From an uncultured Pseudoxanthomonas sp. (GTDB lineage Bacteria > Pseudomonadota > Gammaproteobacteria > Xanthomonadales > Xanthomonadaceae): 64,000 bases of DNA. The position numbers and the translations under genes were made by a program. This document shows positions 26,746 to 35,722 of the stretch, piece by piece (within the stretch, counting starts at the first letter, position 1; every line of letters begins with the position of its first letter). The notes under the pieces were generated by a model, which did not search any database, was not told the DNA's origin, and saw only the letters and a program-made list of their open reading frames with translations. Where the stretch lies: NCBI GenBank assembly GCA_946479745.1, contig CAMLGZ010000001.1, positions 1-64,000 on the forward strand, read 5' to 3'.

Positions 26746-28239
26746 ATGAACAGATCGGGCACGAACAGCAAACCGCAGCTTTCGTTCTGGCAGATATGGA
26801 ACATGTGCTTCGGTTTCTTCGGCATCCAGTTCGCCTTCGCTCTGCAGAACGGCAGCATGAGCCGCATCTTCCAGACCCTGGGCGCGAAGATGGACGACCT
26901 GGCCATCCTGTGGATCGCCGCGCCGATGACCGGGCTGCTGGTGCAACCCATCATCGGCTACTACTCCGACCGTACCTGGACCCGGCTGGGCCGCCGCCGT
27001 CCCTACTTCCTGGTCGGCGCCATTCTCACCACGCTCGCATTGTTCGTGATGCCGAACTCGTCGGTGCTGTGGTTCGCGGCCATCATGCTGTGGCTGCTGG
27101 ATGCGTCGATCAATGTGTCCATGGAACCGTTTCGGGCCTTCGTCGGCGATCAGCTGCCGCCCGAGCAACGCACGCGTGGTTATGCGATGCAGAGTTTCTT
27201 CATCGGCGCCGGTGCGGTGGTGGCCTACTTGTTGCCGGAGATGCTCACCCGACTAGGCGTCGCCAACACCGCTGCAGCGGGCGAGATTCCACCCAGCGTG
27301 CGCCTGTCGTTCTACATCGGCGGCGCCGTGCTGATCTGTGCGATGGGCTGGACCATCTTCCGCACCCGCGAATATCCACCTGAACAATTGCAAGGTTTCG
27401 ACGATGCGGAACCCGAGGCCGTCGATGCTCCGGTACCAGTGTCCAACGCACGATTGGCGGTGGAAGTAGCGTCGTTCACCGTTCCCGCGGCGATCCTGGC
27501 CTTCTGTATCCGCCACTACGCATGGGACAAGTCGCTCTATCTGCTGGCGGCCGGACTGGTGGTTTACGCACTGTTGCTGTTGGTCACTTCCGGTGGAAGG
27601 CGCGGAGGCGGCCTGGGCGAGATCATCCACGATGTACGCAACATGCCATCAACCATGCAGAGGCTGGCGGTGGTGCAGTTCTTCTCGTGGTTCGCCTTGT
27701 TCGCAATGTGGATCTACACCACTCCCGCGGTGACTTCCCTGCACTTCCATAGCTCGGACACCACTTCCATCGCCTATAACGAGGGTGCGGATTGGGTGGG
27801 TGTGCTATTTGCCGCCTATAGCGGATTCTCGGCGATAGCGGCCTTCGGCCTGGCCCCCTTGTCGCGCCGCATCGGCTTGCGCGCCACGCACCTGGTCTGC
27901 CTGCTGATCGGAGGTTTGTCGTTCATCGCTTTCAACTTCATCCGCGACCCGCATTGGCTGTTGCTTCCCATGGCCGGCATCGGCATCGCCTGGGCCGCGA
28001 TCCTGGCGATCCCTTATTCGCTGCTCAGCGGCGCGGTGCCGGCGAAGAAGATGGGCGTGTACATGGGCATCTTCAACTTCTTCATCGTCATACCCCAACT
28101 GGTCGCCGCCAGCCTGCTGGGTTTCCTGCTGAAAACCTTCTTCGACAACCAAGCGATCAATGCGCTGATGATCGGCGGTGTCAGCCTGATCATTGCAGGC
28201 CTATGCGTGTTGATGGTGCGCAAGGAGACCGTCGCATGA
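26746..28239 (+). CDS. MFS sugar transporter (GPH/SUC-like, probable maltose carrier)
   Basis: 497 residues with about twelve membrane segments. N-terminal motifs FWQIWNMCFGFFGIQFAFALQNGSMSRIFQTLGA and DRTWTRLGRRRPY are those of the sugar:cation symporter family that includes plant sucrose carriers and the inner-membrane maltose carrier of carbohydrate TonB loci. ATG 26746 is taken as start; the frame upstream runs through the promoter region. The stop overlaps the start of the alpha-amylase gene (ATGA), so they form one operon. Confidence 0.87.
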   Translation: MNRSGTNSKPQLSFWQIWNMCFGFFGIQFAFALQNGSMSRIFQTLGAKMDDLAILWIAAPMTGLLVQPIIGYYSDRTWTRLGRRRPYFLVGAILTTLALFVMPNSSVLWFAAIMLWLLDASINVSMEPFRAFVGDQLPPEQRTRGYAMQSFFIGAGAVVAYLLPEMLTRLGVANTAAAGEIPPSVRLSFYIGGAVLICAMGWTIFRTREYPPEQLQGFDDAEPEAVDAPVPVSNARLAVEVASFTVPAAILAFCIRHYAWDKSLYLLAAGLVVYALLLLVTSGGRRGGGLGEIIHDVRNMPSTMQRLAVVQFFSWFALFAMWIYTTPAVTSLHFHSSDTTSIAYNEGADWVGVLFAAYSGFSAIAAFGLAPLSRRIGLRATHLVCLLIGGLSFIAFNFIRDPHWLLLPMAGIGIAWAAILAIPYSLLSGAVPAKKMGVYMGIFNFFIVIPQLVAASLLGFLLKTFFDNQAINALMIGGVSLIIAGLCVLMVRKETVA

Positions 28240-30002
28240 GACCGACGCAAACGAAGACGCTCGCCTTTGCAATCCTGTGCGCCGGATTGACGGCTGCAAC
28301 CAACGCGTGGGCCGCCGACGTCGATGAGTTCTACGGCACCACCGAACCCTTCGCCAGCGAATCCATCTATTTCGTCATGACCGACCGCTTCGTCAATGGC
28401 GATCCGTCCAACGACCACCGCGACCAGGGCGGCGACCACCCGACTTTCGATCGACCCACCCCAGGCGCCCCAGCGGGCGAGAGCGACAACATCGGCTACA
28501 TGGGCGGCGACTTCAAGGGCATCGTGGACAACGCGGGATACATTCGCGACATGGGTTTCACCTCGGTCTGGGTGACTCCGATCGTCGACAATCCCGACGA
28601 GGCGTTCACCGGCGGCGACGCCGCCAAGTGGGGCGGCATGTTCACCGATCGCGGCAAGACCGGCTTCCACGGCTACTGGGGCGTCAACTTCTACAAACTG
28701 GATGAGCATCTGCCCAGCACAGGCCTGGACTTCGCCGGCTTCACCAAGGCGATGAAGGGACAGAAGCTGGACGTGGTGCTGGACATCGTCGGCAACCACG
28801 GCTCGCCGGCTTACAGCATGCCGAAGATGCAGCCGCAGTACGGCAAGCTCTACGACCGCGACGGCAAGCTGGTTGCCGACCACCAGAATCTCGATCCAGT
28901 CCGGCTGGATCCGGCGCACAAGCGTTTACACGCCTTCTACAACACCAGCGGCGGGCTCGCCCAGCTGTCGGATTTCAACCAGGATAATCCGGCCGTGCTG
29001 GATTATCTGGTGGGCGCCTACGAACAATGGATCGACCAGGGCGCGGCCGCGTTCCGGGTGGACACCATCGCCTGGATGCCGCATTCGTTCTGGAAGAAGT
29101 TCGCCAACCGTATCCGCGCCAAGCGGCCCGGCTTCTTCATGTTCGGCGAAGCGTTCAATTACGACGCTGCGACCATCGCCGGGCACACGCTTGACCGCAA
29201 CGGCCATTACAGCGTGCTGGACTTCCCTCTTCGCGGGAAAATGGCGGCGACCTTCGAGAAGAAAGGTACGGACTTCGCCGAACTGGCCACCGCGCTCTAT
29301 CTGGAAGACGGCCCTTACGCCAACCCCTACGACCTGGTGACCTTCTACGACAACCACGACATGGCGCGCATGAACGCCAGCGACGAGGGTTTCATCGACG
29401 CCAATAACTGGCTGTTCACTGCGCGCGGTATCCCCGCGGTCTACTACGGCTCGGAAACCGGCTTCATGCGCGGCCGCGCCGAACACATGGGCAACCGCAA
29501 TTATTACGGGCAGGACCGTGTGGACGCCGCAAGCAAGAGTCCCATCCATCCCGCCCTCAAAAGCATCGCCACCCTGCGCCGCGAATCGCCGGCACTGCAA
29601 CGCGGATTGCAATTCGACCTGCGCATGAAGGGCGACGAGGCGGTCTTCTATCGCGTCTACCAGCACGAAGGCGTCGCGCAGACCGCGCTGGTGCTGCTGA
29701 ACAAGGGCGATGCGGCCGCAAGCATGCCGGTCAGCGACTATTTGCAGCCCGGCACCTGGCGTGATGGTTTCAGCGGCAGGAAACTGAAGGTAGGCAAGCA
29801 GTTGCGTATGGACGTGCCGGCGCACGGCGTGCGCGTGCTGTTCTTCGACCGGCCTTTGACGCGCAAGGATCTGCGCGCGCGCCTGGCCGATTCCATGGCC
29901 CGCTCCTACAGGGTTCTTCAGAATTCCGGCACTGCGACTACATTTTTCCTGCGCAGCAACAGCCACTCGCGCAATCGCAGGAAAGGTCCTTCCACCGTGT
30001 AA
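28236..30002 (+). CDS. Secreted alpha-amylase (GH13)
   Basis: 588 residues. Signal peptide MRPTQTKTLAFAILCAGLTA...AWA. GH13 core with DIVGNHG (region I), AAFRVDTIAW (nucleophile Asp), FMFGEAFNYD (acid/base Glu) and VTFYDNHDMARM (Asp). It would release maltodextrins outside the inner membrane for the TonB receptor and MFS carrier. Coupled to the MFS gene by a 4-bp overlap. The last ~30 residues overlap, antisense, the 3' end of the acyltransferase gene by 85 bp and look unlike the conserved part, suggesting stop-codon loss and extension. Confidence 0.88.
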   Translation: MRPTQTKTLAFAILCAGLTAATNAWAADVDEFYGTTEPFASESIYFVMTDRFVNGDPSNDHRDQGGDHPTFDRPTPGAPAGESDNIGYMGGDFKGIVDNAGYIRDMGFTSVWVTPIVDNPDEAFTGGDAAKWGGMFTDRGKTGFHGYWGVNFYKLDEHLPSTGLDFAGFTKAMKGQKLDVVLDIVGNHGSPAYSMPKMQPQYGKLYDRDGKLVADHQNLDPVRLDPAHKRLHAFYNTSGGLAQLSDFNQDNPAVLDYLVGAYEQWIDQGAAAFRVDTIAWMPHSFWKKFANRIRAKRPGFFMFGEAFNYDAATIAGHTLDRNGHYSVLDFPLRGKMAATFEKKGTDFAELATALYLEDGPYANPYDLVTFYDNHDMARMNASDEGFIDANNWLFTARGIPAVYYGSETGFMRGRAEHMGNRNYYGQDRVDAASKSPIHPALKSIATLRRESPALQRGLQFDLRMKGDEAVFYRVYQHEGVAQTALVLLNKGDAAASMPVSDYLQPGTWRDGFSGRKLKVGKQLRMDVPAHGVRVLFFDRPLTRKDLRARLADSMARSYRVLQNSGTATTFFLRSNSHSRNRRKGPSTV

Positions 30003-31054
30003 TGCAGCAACGCGCCCATCAACAGGACCGCGGCGCAATAGACGGCGAAGGCCAGCAACCCTCGCCCCTCCAGCTGTGTTCCGAACCAGCTCTCGGTCAG
30101 ATGCATCGCCGCCTTGTGGGTCAGATACAGACTGTAGGAAATCAACGCCAGCCAGCCTGCACCGGGAATACGCCAGCGCCCGATGACGCTCCGGTTCCCC
30201 GCGCCGGCGACCACCAGCAATGCCAGGCCGGCGGACAGCAACGGATAGCCGGCTATCGTCGGCAACAGATCGAAGCGTTCGCGGAACATCCAGATCGATG
30301 CCCCCACTACCACCAGCCCACCCAGCAACAACAGATTGGACCTGTTCTGCATCCGCTCCCACCAGGACGGGCGATAGGCCTTGACCGTCGCCAGCACCAC
30401 ACCTGCCAGCAGGCCATCCAGACGCATCCATGTCGGGTAGTAGATTTCCTCGATGTAGCGCAGGCCAAAGCCCCGCTCCACGCCTTCCACATCGCGCACC
30501 GGCGCCAGATCGTGCAGCCACACGTAGCCGCGCAAGGCCATGCCCGCGGCCAGCAGAGCCAGGCTCACGGCCAGGAATTTCGCCATTGAAGGCCTGCGCG
30601 TCAGCCACCAGGCCAGCCAGGGGAACACCAGATAGAAGTGCTCTTCCACGCACAGCGACCAGGCGTGCGAAAACGCTTTGTTCTGTTTGTAGTCGATCAG
30701 CAGGTTGACGGTAAAAGTCAGGAACTGCCAGACCGGCTGCAGGCCTTCGTACTCGCGGAATGCCGGCCACCATGCGTACAGGGCAACTGTCACCAGGAAA
30801 GCCGGAACAATGCGAAATACCCGCCGCAGATAGAAATCACCGAAACCAGGCGATTCGCCGCGGCTCAGCGGCTTGAGCACCTGCGAGCCGATCAGGTAAC
30901 CGCTGAGCACGAAGAACAGATCCACGCCCATCCAGCCATAGTCGGACAGCCATTGGTAGTCCTCACCCAGGCCGCCGACCACGAAGGAATGGAACAGCAT
31001 CACCCAGACGATGGCGATGGCGCGCAACAGGTCCAGCCCGGGAAGACGATTCAT
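29918..31054 (-). CDS. Acyltransferase family 3 membrane protein (OafA-like)
   Basis: 378 residues with about ten membrane segments. N-terminal LPGLDLLRAIAIVWVMLFHSF with the family Arg and His, then GVDLFFVLSGYLIG and a mid HAWSLCVEEHFYLVFPWLA stretch, all typical of acyltransferase_3 enzymes that O-acylate sugars of lipopolysaccharide, peptidoglycan or glycolipids. The start is ATG 31054; the longer frame runs into a REP. Convergent with the alpha-amylase gene, overlapping its 3' end. Confidence 0.88.
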   Translation of the reverse strand: MNRLPGLDLLRAIAIVWVMLFHSFVVGGLGEDYQWLSDYGWMGVDLFFVLSGYLIGSQVLKPLSRGESPGFGDFYLRRVFRIVPAFLVTVALYAWWPAFREYEGLQPVWQFLTFTVNLLIDYKQNKAFSHAWSLCVEEHFYLVFPWLAWWLTRRPSMAKFLAVSLALLAAGMALRGYVWLHDLAPVRDVEGVERGFGLRYIEEIYYPTWMRLDGLLAGVVLATVKAYRPSWWERMQNRSNLLLLGGLVVVGASIWMFRERFDLLPTIAGYPLLSAGLALLVVAGAGNRSVIGRWRIPGAGWLALISYSLYLTHKAAMHLTESWFGTQLEGRGLLAFAVYCAAVLLMGALLHYTVEGPFLRLREWLLLRRKNVVAVPEF

Positions 31055-31228
31055 GCCACTCCAAAAAGGCGACGCGACGCGGCGACCATGAAGGTCGCCG
31101 ACGGGAAAGTGAAAGGGATTCTCGGCCGGCTTCCATCCCCGTATGCGAAGGGGTGTTGCCTGCGATCCGAATATAGCAGTCGCCATCGCCGATCGAAATG
31201 CGTTTCGGCAAAAAAATCCTGGCACCGC

Positions 31229-31303
31229 GTAGGTCGGGGCTACGCCCCCGACGCATGGAGATTGGATGATCTGTACTGCGTCGGCGACGTAGCCCCGACC
31301 TAC
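31229..31303. repeat. GTAG REP palindrome pair at the PepSY gene end
   Basis: Arms GTAGGTCGGGGCTACGCCCC and its complement, ending CCCCGACCTAC at 31303. CTA 31300-31302 is the minus-strand TAG stop of the PepSY gene. Confidence 0.8.
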
Positions 31304-32889
31304 GGCGGATCGGCGACTGGCGCGTCGCTCCACACGCTGTTCTGCTCACCATTGCGGGCACGCTGCGACGTCGCGCGCGCCAGCGCGGCGAAGCCGACGG
31401 CCAAGGCAAGGGCCCCGGCATCGACGCAGAAAAGGTTCCAATGTCCGGCCGCTGCACTCTTCCAGAGCCACCAGCCGGTCGCCGCACCGTGCGCTACCGG
31501 CACCAGCGCAGTAACCAGCGCCGCCGCCCACAGCAATTCCCGTGCTGCACGCACCGGCGGCCGCAGACAGGCCCATACCGCGCACAAACCCCAGGTGGCG
31601 AAACACACCCAACCGATAGCCAAGGCGACGTCCAGGTCACGCCGTTGCGCCAGCCATTCGAACCCTTGCGTGGCCACGAACGCCGCTGATACCGCCACGC
31701 ATAAACCGATGCAGACCCCCACGGTAGCCCGGGCCATGTTCATCTGCGCGCGCCCCTGCTGCGCCTGCCGGCGCTTGCGCCGCGATTCCACCCACAGCAG
31801 GTTGCCGGAATAGAACAGAAATGCACCACCCAGCCCCATAAGAAAGTACAACGTCTTGATCCAGGTATTGCCGTACTCGCCGAAATGCAGCGCATAGGCC
31901 GAAGCCAGCGTGGCGTGGTTGGCGTCGCGGGCGCCGGGCAACTGCGTGGCCAGCAACGCGCCACTATTGGCGTCCAGCGCTACTGCGCCCAGCGGACCCA
32001 GCGCCTCCGGCGACTCGCCTGTCACTTCCACCACCGCGTTGCGGTCGCCGGCGTTGGTCAGCTTCAAGTAGGCCGGTTCGAACGCGCGCTGCCCGCGCGC
32101 CAAGGCGATTTCCACCGAGCGCGCATGCCACATGGCAAGCGTGCCGGTCGGCTCGGGGGCGTTGGCGGCGGACATAACGGGCGCGGTATCCATGGCCGCA
32201 GGCACGGCGGCCGTCAGACCGCCACGATAGATCAGCGGGTTCAATGCGATCATGGCGACGAAGGCCAGGCACAGCAGTGCGCCGGTCACGGCGAACATGA
32301 TATGCATGGGCAGGCTGAGCACGCCGATCACGTTGTGCGCGTCCTGCCAGAACCGCTTGAGGTTGCGGCCGGGACGCAGCGCGAACAGATCCTGGATCAG
32401 CTTGGGCAGATGGATCACCACCCCGGAGAACAACACGACCCCGTACAGCATGCTGACGATGCCCATCAGGTAAATGCCGGCGACCGGAATACCCAGCGAG
32501 TAATGCAGCGCGTTGACCAGTTCGGACAATGCGGCCTGCGGCGGTTTTTCCGAACCCTGCAAGTCGTCCAGCGTGGCGAACAGCCAGGCGCCCTTCGCGT
32601 CCTGCCAGTAGATCACCGAATGCGGCGACTCTTCGCCCGGAAACAGCATGCCCACATGCTTGCGTGCTTGCGGATGCCGCCGCAGGGTTTCGTCCAGCAG
32701 GCGTTGTGCATCGTCCAGCGTCTGCTGCGGGCGGTCGGCCGCATGCGGCGATTGCCAGACCTGCAGCTCATGATGAAACACGGTAATGGCGCCTGCATAG
32801 AACGCCACGAACAGAGCAAAGCCCGCCACCAGCCCGACCCAGGTGTGCAGTGCGGTGAAAGTCCGCAAGGTGGCCGATTTTATTTTCAT
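31300..32889 (-). CDS. PepSY-type membrane protein (siderophore-iron reductase-like)
   Basis: 529 residues with an N-terminal helix (LHTWVGLVAGFALFVAFYAGAI), PepSY-type periplasmic regions and five or more further helices including HNVIGVLSLPMHIMFAVTG. Conserved histidines in the helices are typical of PepSY_TM proteins, some of which (FsqB/FoxB-like) reduce iron from imported siderophores at the inner membrane. It is the last gene of a run TonB receptor - DUF3325 - DUF3649 - PepSY. Its stop is inside a REP element. Confidence 0.85.
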   Translation of the reverse strand: MKIKSATLRTFTALHTWVGLVAGFALFVAFYAGAITVFHHELQVWQSPHAADRPQQTLDDAQRLLDETLRRHPQARKHVGMLFPGEESPHSVIYWQDAKGAWLFATLDDLQGSEKPPQAALSELVNALHYSLGIPVAGIYLMGIVSMLYGVVLFSGVVIHLPKLIQDLFALRPGRNLKRFWQDAHNVIGVLSLPMHIMFAVTGALLCLAFVAMIALNPLIYRGGLTAAVPAAMDTAPVMSAANAPEPTGTLAMWHARSVEIALARGQRAFEPAYLKLTNAGDRNAVVEVTGESPEALGPLGAVALDANSGALLATQLPGARDANHATLASAYALHFGEYGNTWIKTLYFLMGLGGAFLFYSGNLLWVESRRKRRQAQQGRAQMNMARATVGVCIGLCVAVSAAFVATQGFEWLAQRRDLDVALAIGWVCFATWGLCAVWACLRPPVRAARELLWAAALVTALVPVAHGAATGWWLWKSAAAGHWNLFCVDAGALALAVGFAALARATSQRARNGEQNSVWSDAPVADPP

Positions 32890-32899
32890 GCACGCCTGC

Positions 32900-33166
32900 T
32901 CAGCTGACCCATTGCAAGGACTGCATCGACCACAGCGCGCCGGTCGCGGCCACCGCCAAAGCGCTGAGCCAGACCCATGCGCGGACTCCGGTGGAAAAGA
33001 ACAAGCTGGCGCCGATCACGATCATCCAGAGAGGAAAGAATGCGATCATTCCAGGCACCAGCGTCGCCTGCCAGGGACCCGGCAACGACCAGCATACGAG
33101 CCCGAGCAGCGCTGCGGACAGGAAGAACCCGGGGACCACACCGGCCAGCGCGCGGGACCACATCAT
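32900..33166 (-). CDS. Small membrane protein, DUF3649-like
   Basis: 88 residues, three hydrophobic segments. The N-terminal pattern SRALAGVVPGFFLSAALLGL and mid segment resemble DUF3649 'iron uptake' proteins found beside PepSY proteins and siderophore receptors. Overlaps the upstream gene by 4 bp and lies 10 bp from the PepSY gene. The family assignment rests on pattern and position. Confidence 0.6.
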   Translation of the reverse strand: MMWSRALAGVVPGFFLSAALLGLVCWSLPGPWQATLVPGMIAFFPLWMIVIGASLFFSTGVRAWVWLSALAVAATGALWSMQSLQWVS

Positions 33167-33444
33167 TCCTCGCCCCTGGACGACGCTGCGCCGGCACCTG
33201 TCAGCGCCGCCACATACGGCAACACCATCACCGCCAGCATCCAGGTTCCCAGCATCGCGCACAGCCCGGCGCCTCCGCCCAACGTCAGTACCCATAGCCA
33301 CAGGGAGAGGCCGGCGAGCGCCAGCCCCACCCAGCTACCGGTCTGGCGCCAGCGATGCAATGCCGGCCAGCGGCAATGCGACGAGCCCGCGTAAAACGCA
33401 AGCGCCGACAGCAGCGAAGCGGCGAATGCCGCAGTGGCGATCAT
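33163..33444 (-). CDS. Small membrane protein, DUF3325-like
   Basis: 93 residues, three hydrophobic helices, with the HCRWPALHRWRQTGSWVGLALAG stretch resembling DUF3325 members of siderophore loci. Overlaps the DUF3649-like gene (ATGA) and starts 10 bp after the receptor gene, so it is co-transcribed. Confidence 0.6.
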   Translation of the reverse strand: MIATAAFAASLLSALAFYAGSSHCRWPALHRWRQTGSWVGLALAGLSLWLWVLTLGGGAGLCAMLGTWMLAVMVLPYVAALTGAGAASSRGEE

Positions 33445-33454
33445 CGTTTCCCGC

Positions 33455-35608
33455 TTACCACTGGTAGCGCGCCGTAGCGGTCACGTTGCGCGCGTAGCCG
33501 TAATAGCACCAGTACACCGCGTTGCAGGCGCTGATGTATTCCTTGTCGGTCACGTTCTGCGCGTTCAATTGCAGGCGCCAGTTGCCGAAGTCGTAATGCA
33601 CCGCCACGTCGAACACGGTATAGGACGGCGTCTGCCAAAGATTCGGCGCATCGCCGTAATGATCGCCGGTGTAGCGCACGCCCGCGCCGAAGCCCAATCC
33701 GGCCAGCGCGCCTTCGGTAAGGGTGTAGTCGCCCCCGGCCGAAGCGGCATGCTTGGGTTGCAGCGCGATTTCTTTGCCGAGGGTGGCGGCAACCGTGGTC
33801 TTGGTCACTTCCGAGTCGATGTAGGCATAAGCGCCATACAGGCTCAGTCCACGACCGACATTCCAACGACCCTCGACTTCGGCGCCGCGCACCTTGGTTT
33901 CGCCCTGCTGGATCTGGAACAGGGTGTGGTCCGGATCGACCGTCAGGGTGTTCTCTTGCGTGATCTCGTACAGCGCCAGCGTCGCCAGCACGTTGCTGCC
34001 GGTCGGCTGGTACTTCAGGCCGACTTCGATCTGCTCACCGGAAGTCGGTACGAAGGCGCTGCCGCCGCGATCCTCATGCTCCCTGCCGATGGTGGCCTGG
34101 AACGACTGCGACCAGCCCACGTACGGCGCCAGTCCATTGTCGAATACGTAATTCACGCCCACGCGCGCGGAAAATTTGTCGTCGCTCTGGTGCGATCCGT
34201 TGGTGTCGGTACCCACCCAATCCTGGCGGCCGCCCAAGGTGAATACCCAACGGTCGACCTTGATCTGGTCCTGCACATACAGGCCCAGCTGCGACTGCGT
34301 CTGCCGCGTGCTGGCAGTGGTGGCCGGATCGAAATCGGGCGCCAGGTCCGGCATCGAGCCGTACACGGGATCGAATACGTCCAGCGAAGTCGCGTTGAAC
34401 ACGAAGTTGGAATCGTAGCTGTAGCGCGAACGGCGGTAATCCAGACCGGCGAGCAGCGTGTGCTGGACGCGATCGCCGAAATGCCATTGGATATTGTTAT
34501 CGACGCCCAGCGTCTTTTCGTCTTCCCGGGTGGACCACAGATAGCGGAACAGACTGCGCTGATCGGCCAGCAGGCCGAACGCGCCCACCGCCACGCTGGG
34601 GTCGACTTCCGCAGTGCCATAACGCAGGCTCTGCCGGAACGCGGTGCCGCCGCCGAAATCGTGCTGGAACTCATAACCCAGCGATTTCATCGTCTTCACG
34701 TAATCGTTGGCGTTGGGTTCGCCGGTGTAGCGGTTGGTGGGGATCTTGCCATTCGGGTTCGGCAGCAACGTGCCTTCGGCCGGCAGGAAGCCGGCGCCGG
34801 ATTTGGTGTCGGCCTTCTGGTAACGCGCAAGCACGGTGAAGGTGTTGGCGTCGTCCGGTTTCCAGGTCAGCGCCGGGGCCAGGAAATAGCGATCGTCGTG
34901 GATGTAGTCGACCGACGTATCGCCGTTGCGCGCCAGGCCGGTCAGGCGATAGAGCAAGGTGCCGCTGTCGTTGAGCTTGCCGCCGAAATCGAAGGCCAGC
35001 TGGCGCATGTCTTCGCTGCCCACCTGCAGTTCGACTTCACGCAGGCGGTCTTCGGTCGGGCGCTTGCTGACGTAATTGAGCAGCCCGCCAGGCGGCATAG
35101 CGCCGTAGTTGACCGAAGCCGGTCCCTTCAGCACCTCGACGCGCTCCATGCCGTAGGGCTCGATGCGGGTGATGCCGGTGCCGGAACCTTCCGGCAATGC
35201 CAGACCATCCATGTAACGGGCGGGGGTGAAACCGCGCACCAGCAGCCAATCGCTGCGGCTGTCGGTGCCATAGCCGCCGCCCTGGGCGCCGGCGGTATAC
35301 CAGACCGCCTCCTCAACGCCGTGGATACCGCGGTCGCGCATCTGCCGATCGGTGATAACCGAAATGGATTGCGGTATTTCGGTGATCGCGGTGTCGGTCT
35401 TGGTCGCCGTGCCGCTGTCCTTGGCGATGGGCGCGGTGACCTGCACGGTTTCCAGTTCGGTCGGCGCCAGCTGCGACTCCTGCGCAACCGCCATGCCCGG
35501 AAGTACCGACAACGACAATGCGGCACGGACGGCCAATGAAAGGCGGCAGCGGCTGGAAGCAGTGGAGCTTCGCGGCAGGGTTTGCGTGCCGGAGGTGCGG
35601 ATGGACAT
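33455..35608 (-). CDS. TonB-dependent siderophore receptor
   Basis: 717 residues. Signal peptide ending GMAVAQ, plug domain with TDTAITEIPQSISVITDRQMRDRG, RGFTPARYMDGLALPEG and ERVEVLKGPASVNYGAMPPGGLLNYVSKRP, then a barrel ending ...ATARYQW. This is the FhuA/FoxA-like ferric-siderophore type (hydroxamate class likely). The upstream Fur box and the DUF3325/DUF3649/PepSY genes behind it support iron uptake. Start ATG 35608 (MSIRTSG) is preferred over 35662. Confidence 0.9.
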   Translation of the reverse strand: MSIRTSGTQTLPRSSTASSRCRLSLAVRAALSLSVLPGMAVAQESQLAPTELETVQVTAPIAKDSGTATKTDTAITEIPQSISVITDRQMRDRGIHGVEEAVWYTAGAQGGGYGTDSRSDWLLVRGFTPARYMDGLALPEGSGTGITRIEPYGMERVEVLKGPASVNYGAMPPGGLLNYVSKRPTEDRLREVELQVGSEDMRQLAFDFGGKLNDSGTLLYRLTGLARNGDTSVDYIHDDRYFLAPALTWKPDDANTFTVLARYQKADTKSGAGFLPAEGTLLPNPNGKIPTNRYTGEPNANDYVKTMKSLGYEFQHDFGGGTAFRQSLRYGTAEVDPSVAVGAFGLLADQRSLFRYLWSTREDEKTLGVDNNIQWHFGDRVQHTLLAGLDYRRSRYSYDSNFVFNATSLDVFDPVYGSMPDLAPDFDPATTASTRQTQSQLGLYVQDQIKVDRWVFTLGGRQDWVGTDTNGSHQSDDKFSARVGVNYVFDNGLAPYVGWSQSFQATIGREHEDRGGSAFVPTSGEQIEVGLKYQPTGSNVLATLALYEITQENTLTVDPDHTLFQIQQGETKVRGAEVEGRWNVGRGLSLYGAYAYIDSEVTKTTVAATLGKEIALQPKHAASAGGDYTLTEGALAGLGFGAGVRYTGDHYGDAPNLWQTPSYTVFDVAVHYDFGNWRLQLNAQNVTDKEYISACNAVYWCYYGYARNVTATARYQW

Positions 35609-35668
35609 GGGAGAGTCGGCCTTGTGGGAATGGAGTGGCGTTCTTCGTTCAGCGAAGGACACCGATTC

Positions 35669-35687
35669 AAATAAGAATCATTCCCAA
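35669..35687. promoter_or_regulatory. Probable Fur box
   Basis: AATAAGAATCATT core (35670-35682), close to the common AATGAGAATCATT form of Fur sites, about 60 bp upstream of the siderophore receptor start. Confidence 0.65.
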
Positions 35688-35722
35688 TTGTAGACTCAAT
35701 GCCGCAGTGCGGCAACGGCGCT

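Noticed and set aside
33434..35539. 701-codon frame antisense to the siderophore receptor
   Set aside because: Same reason; the receptor has signal peptide, plug and barrel signatures in order.
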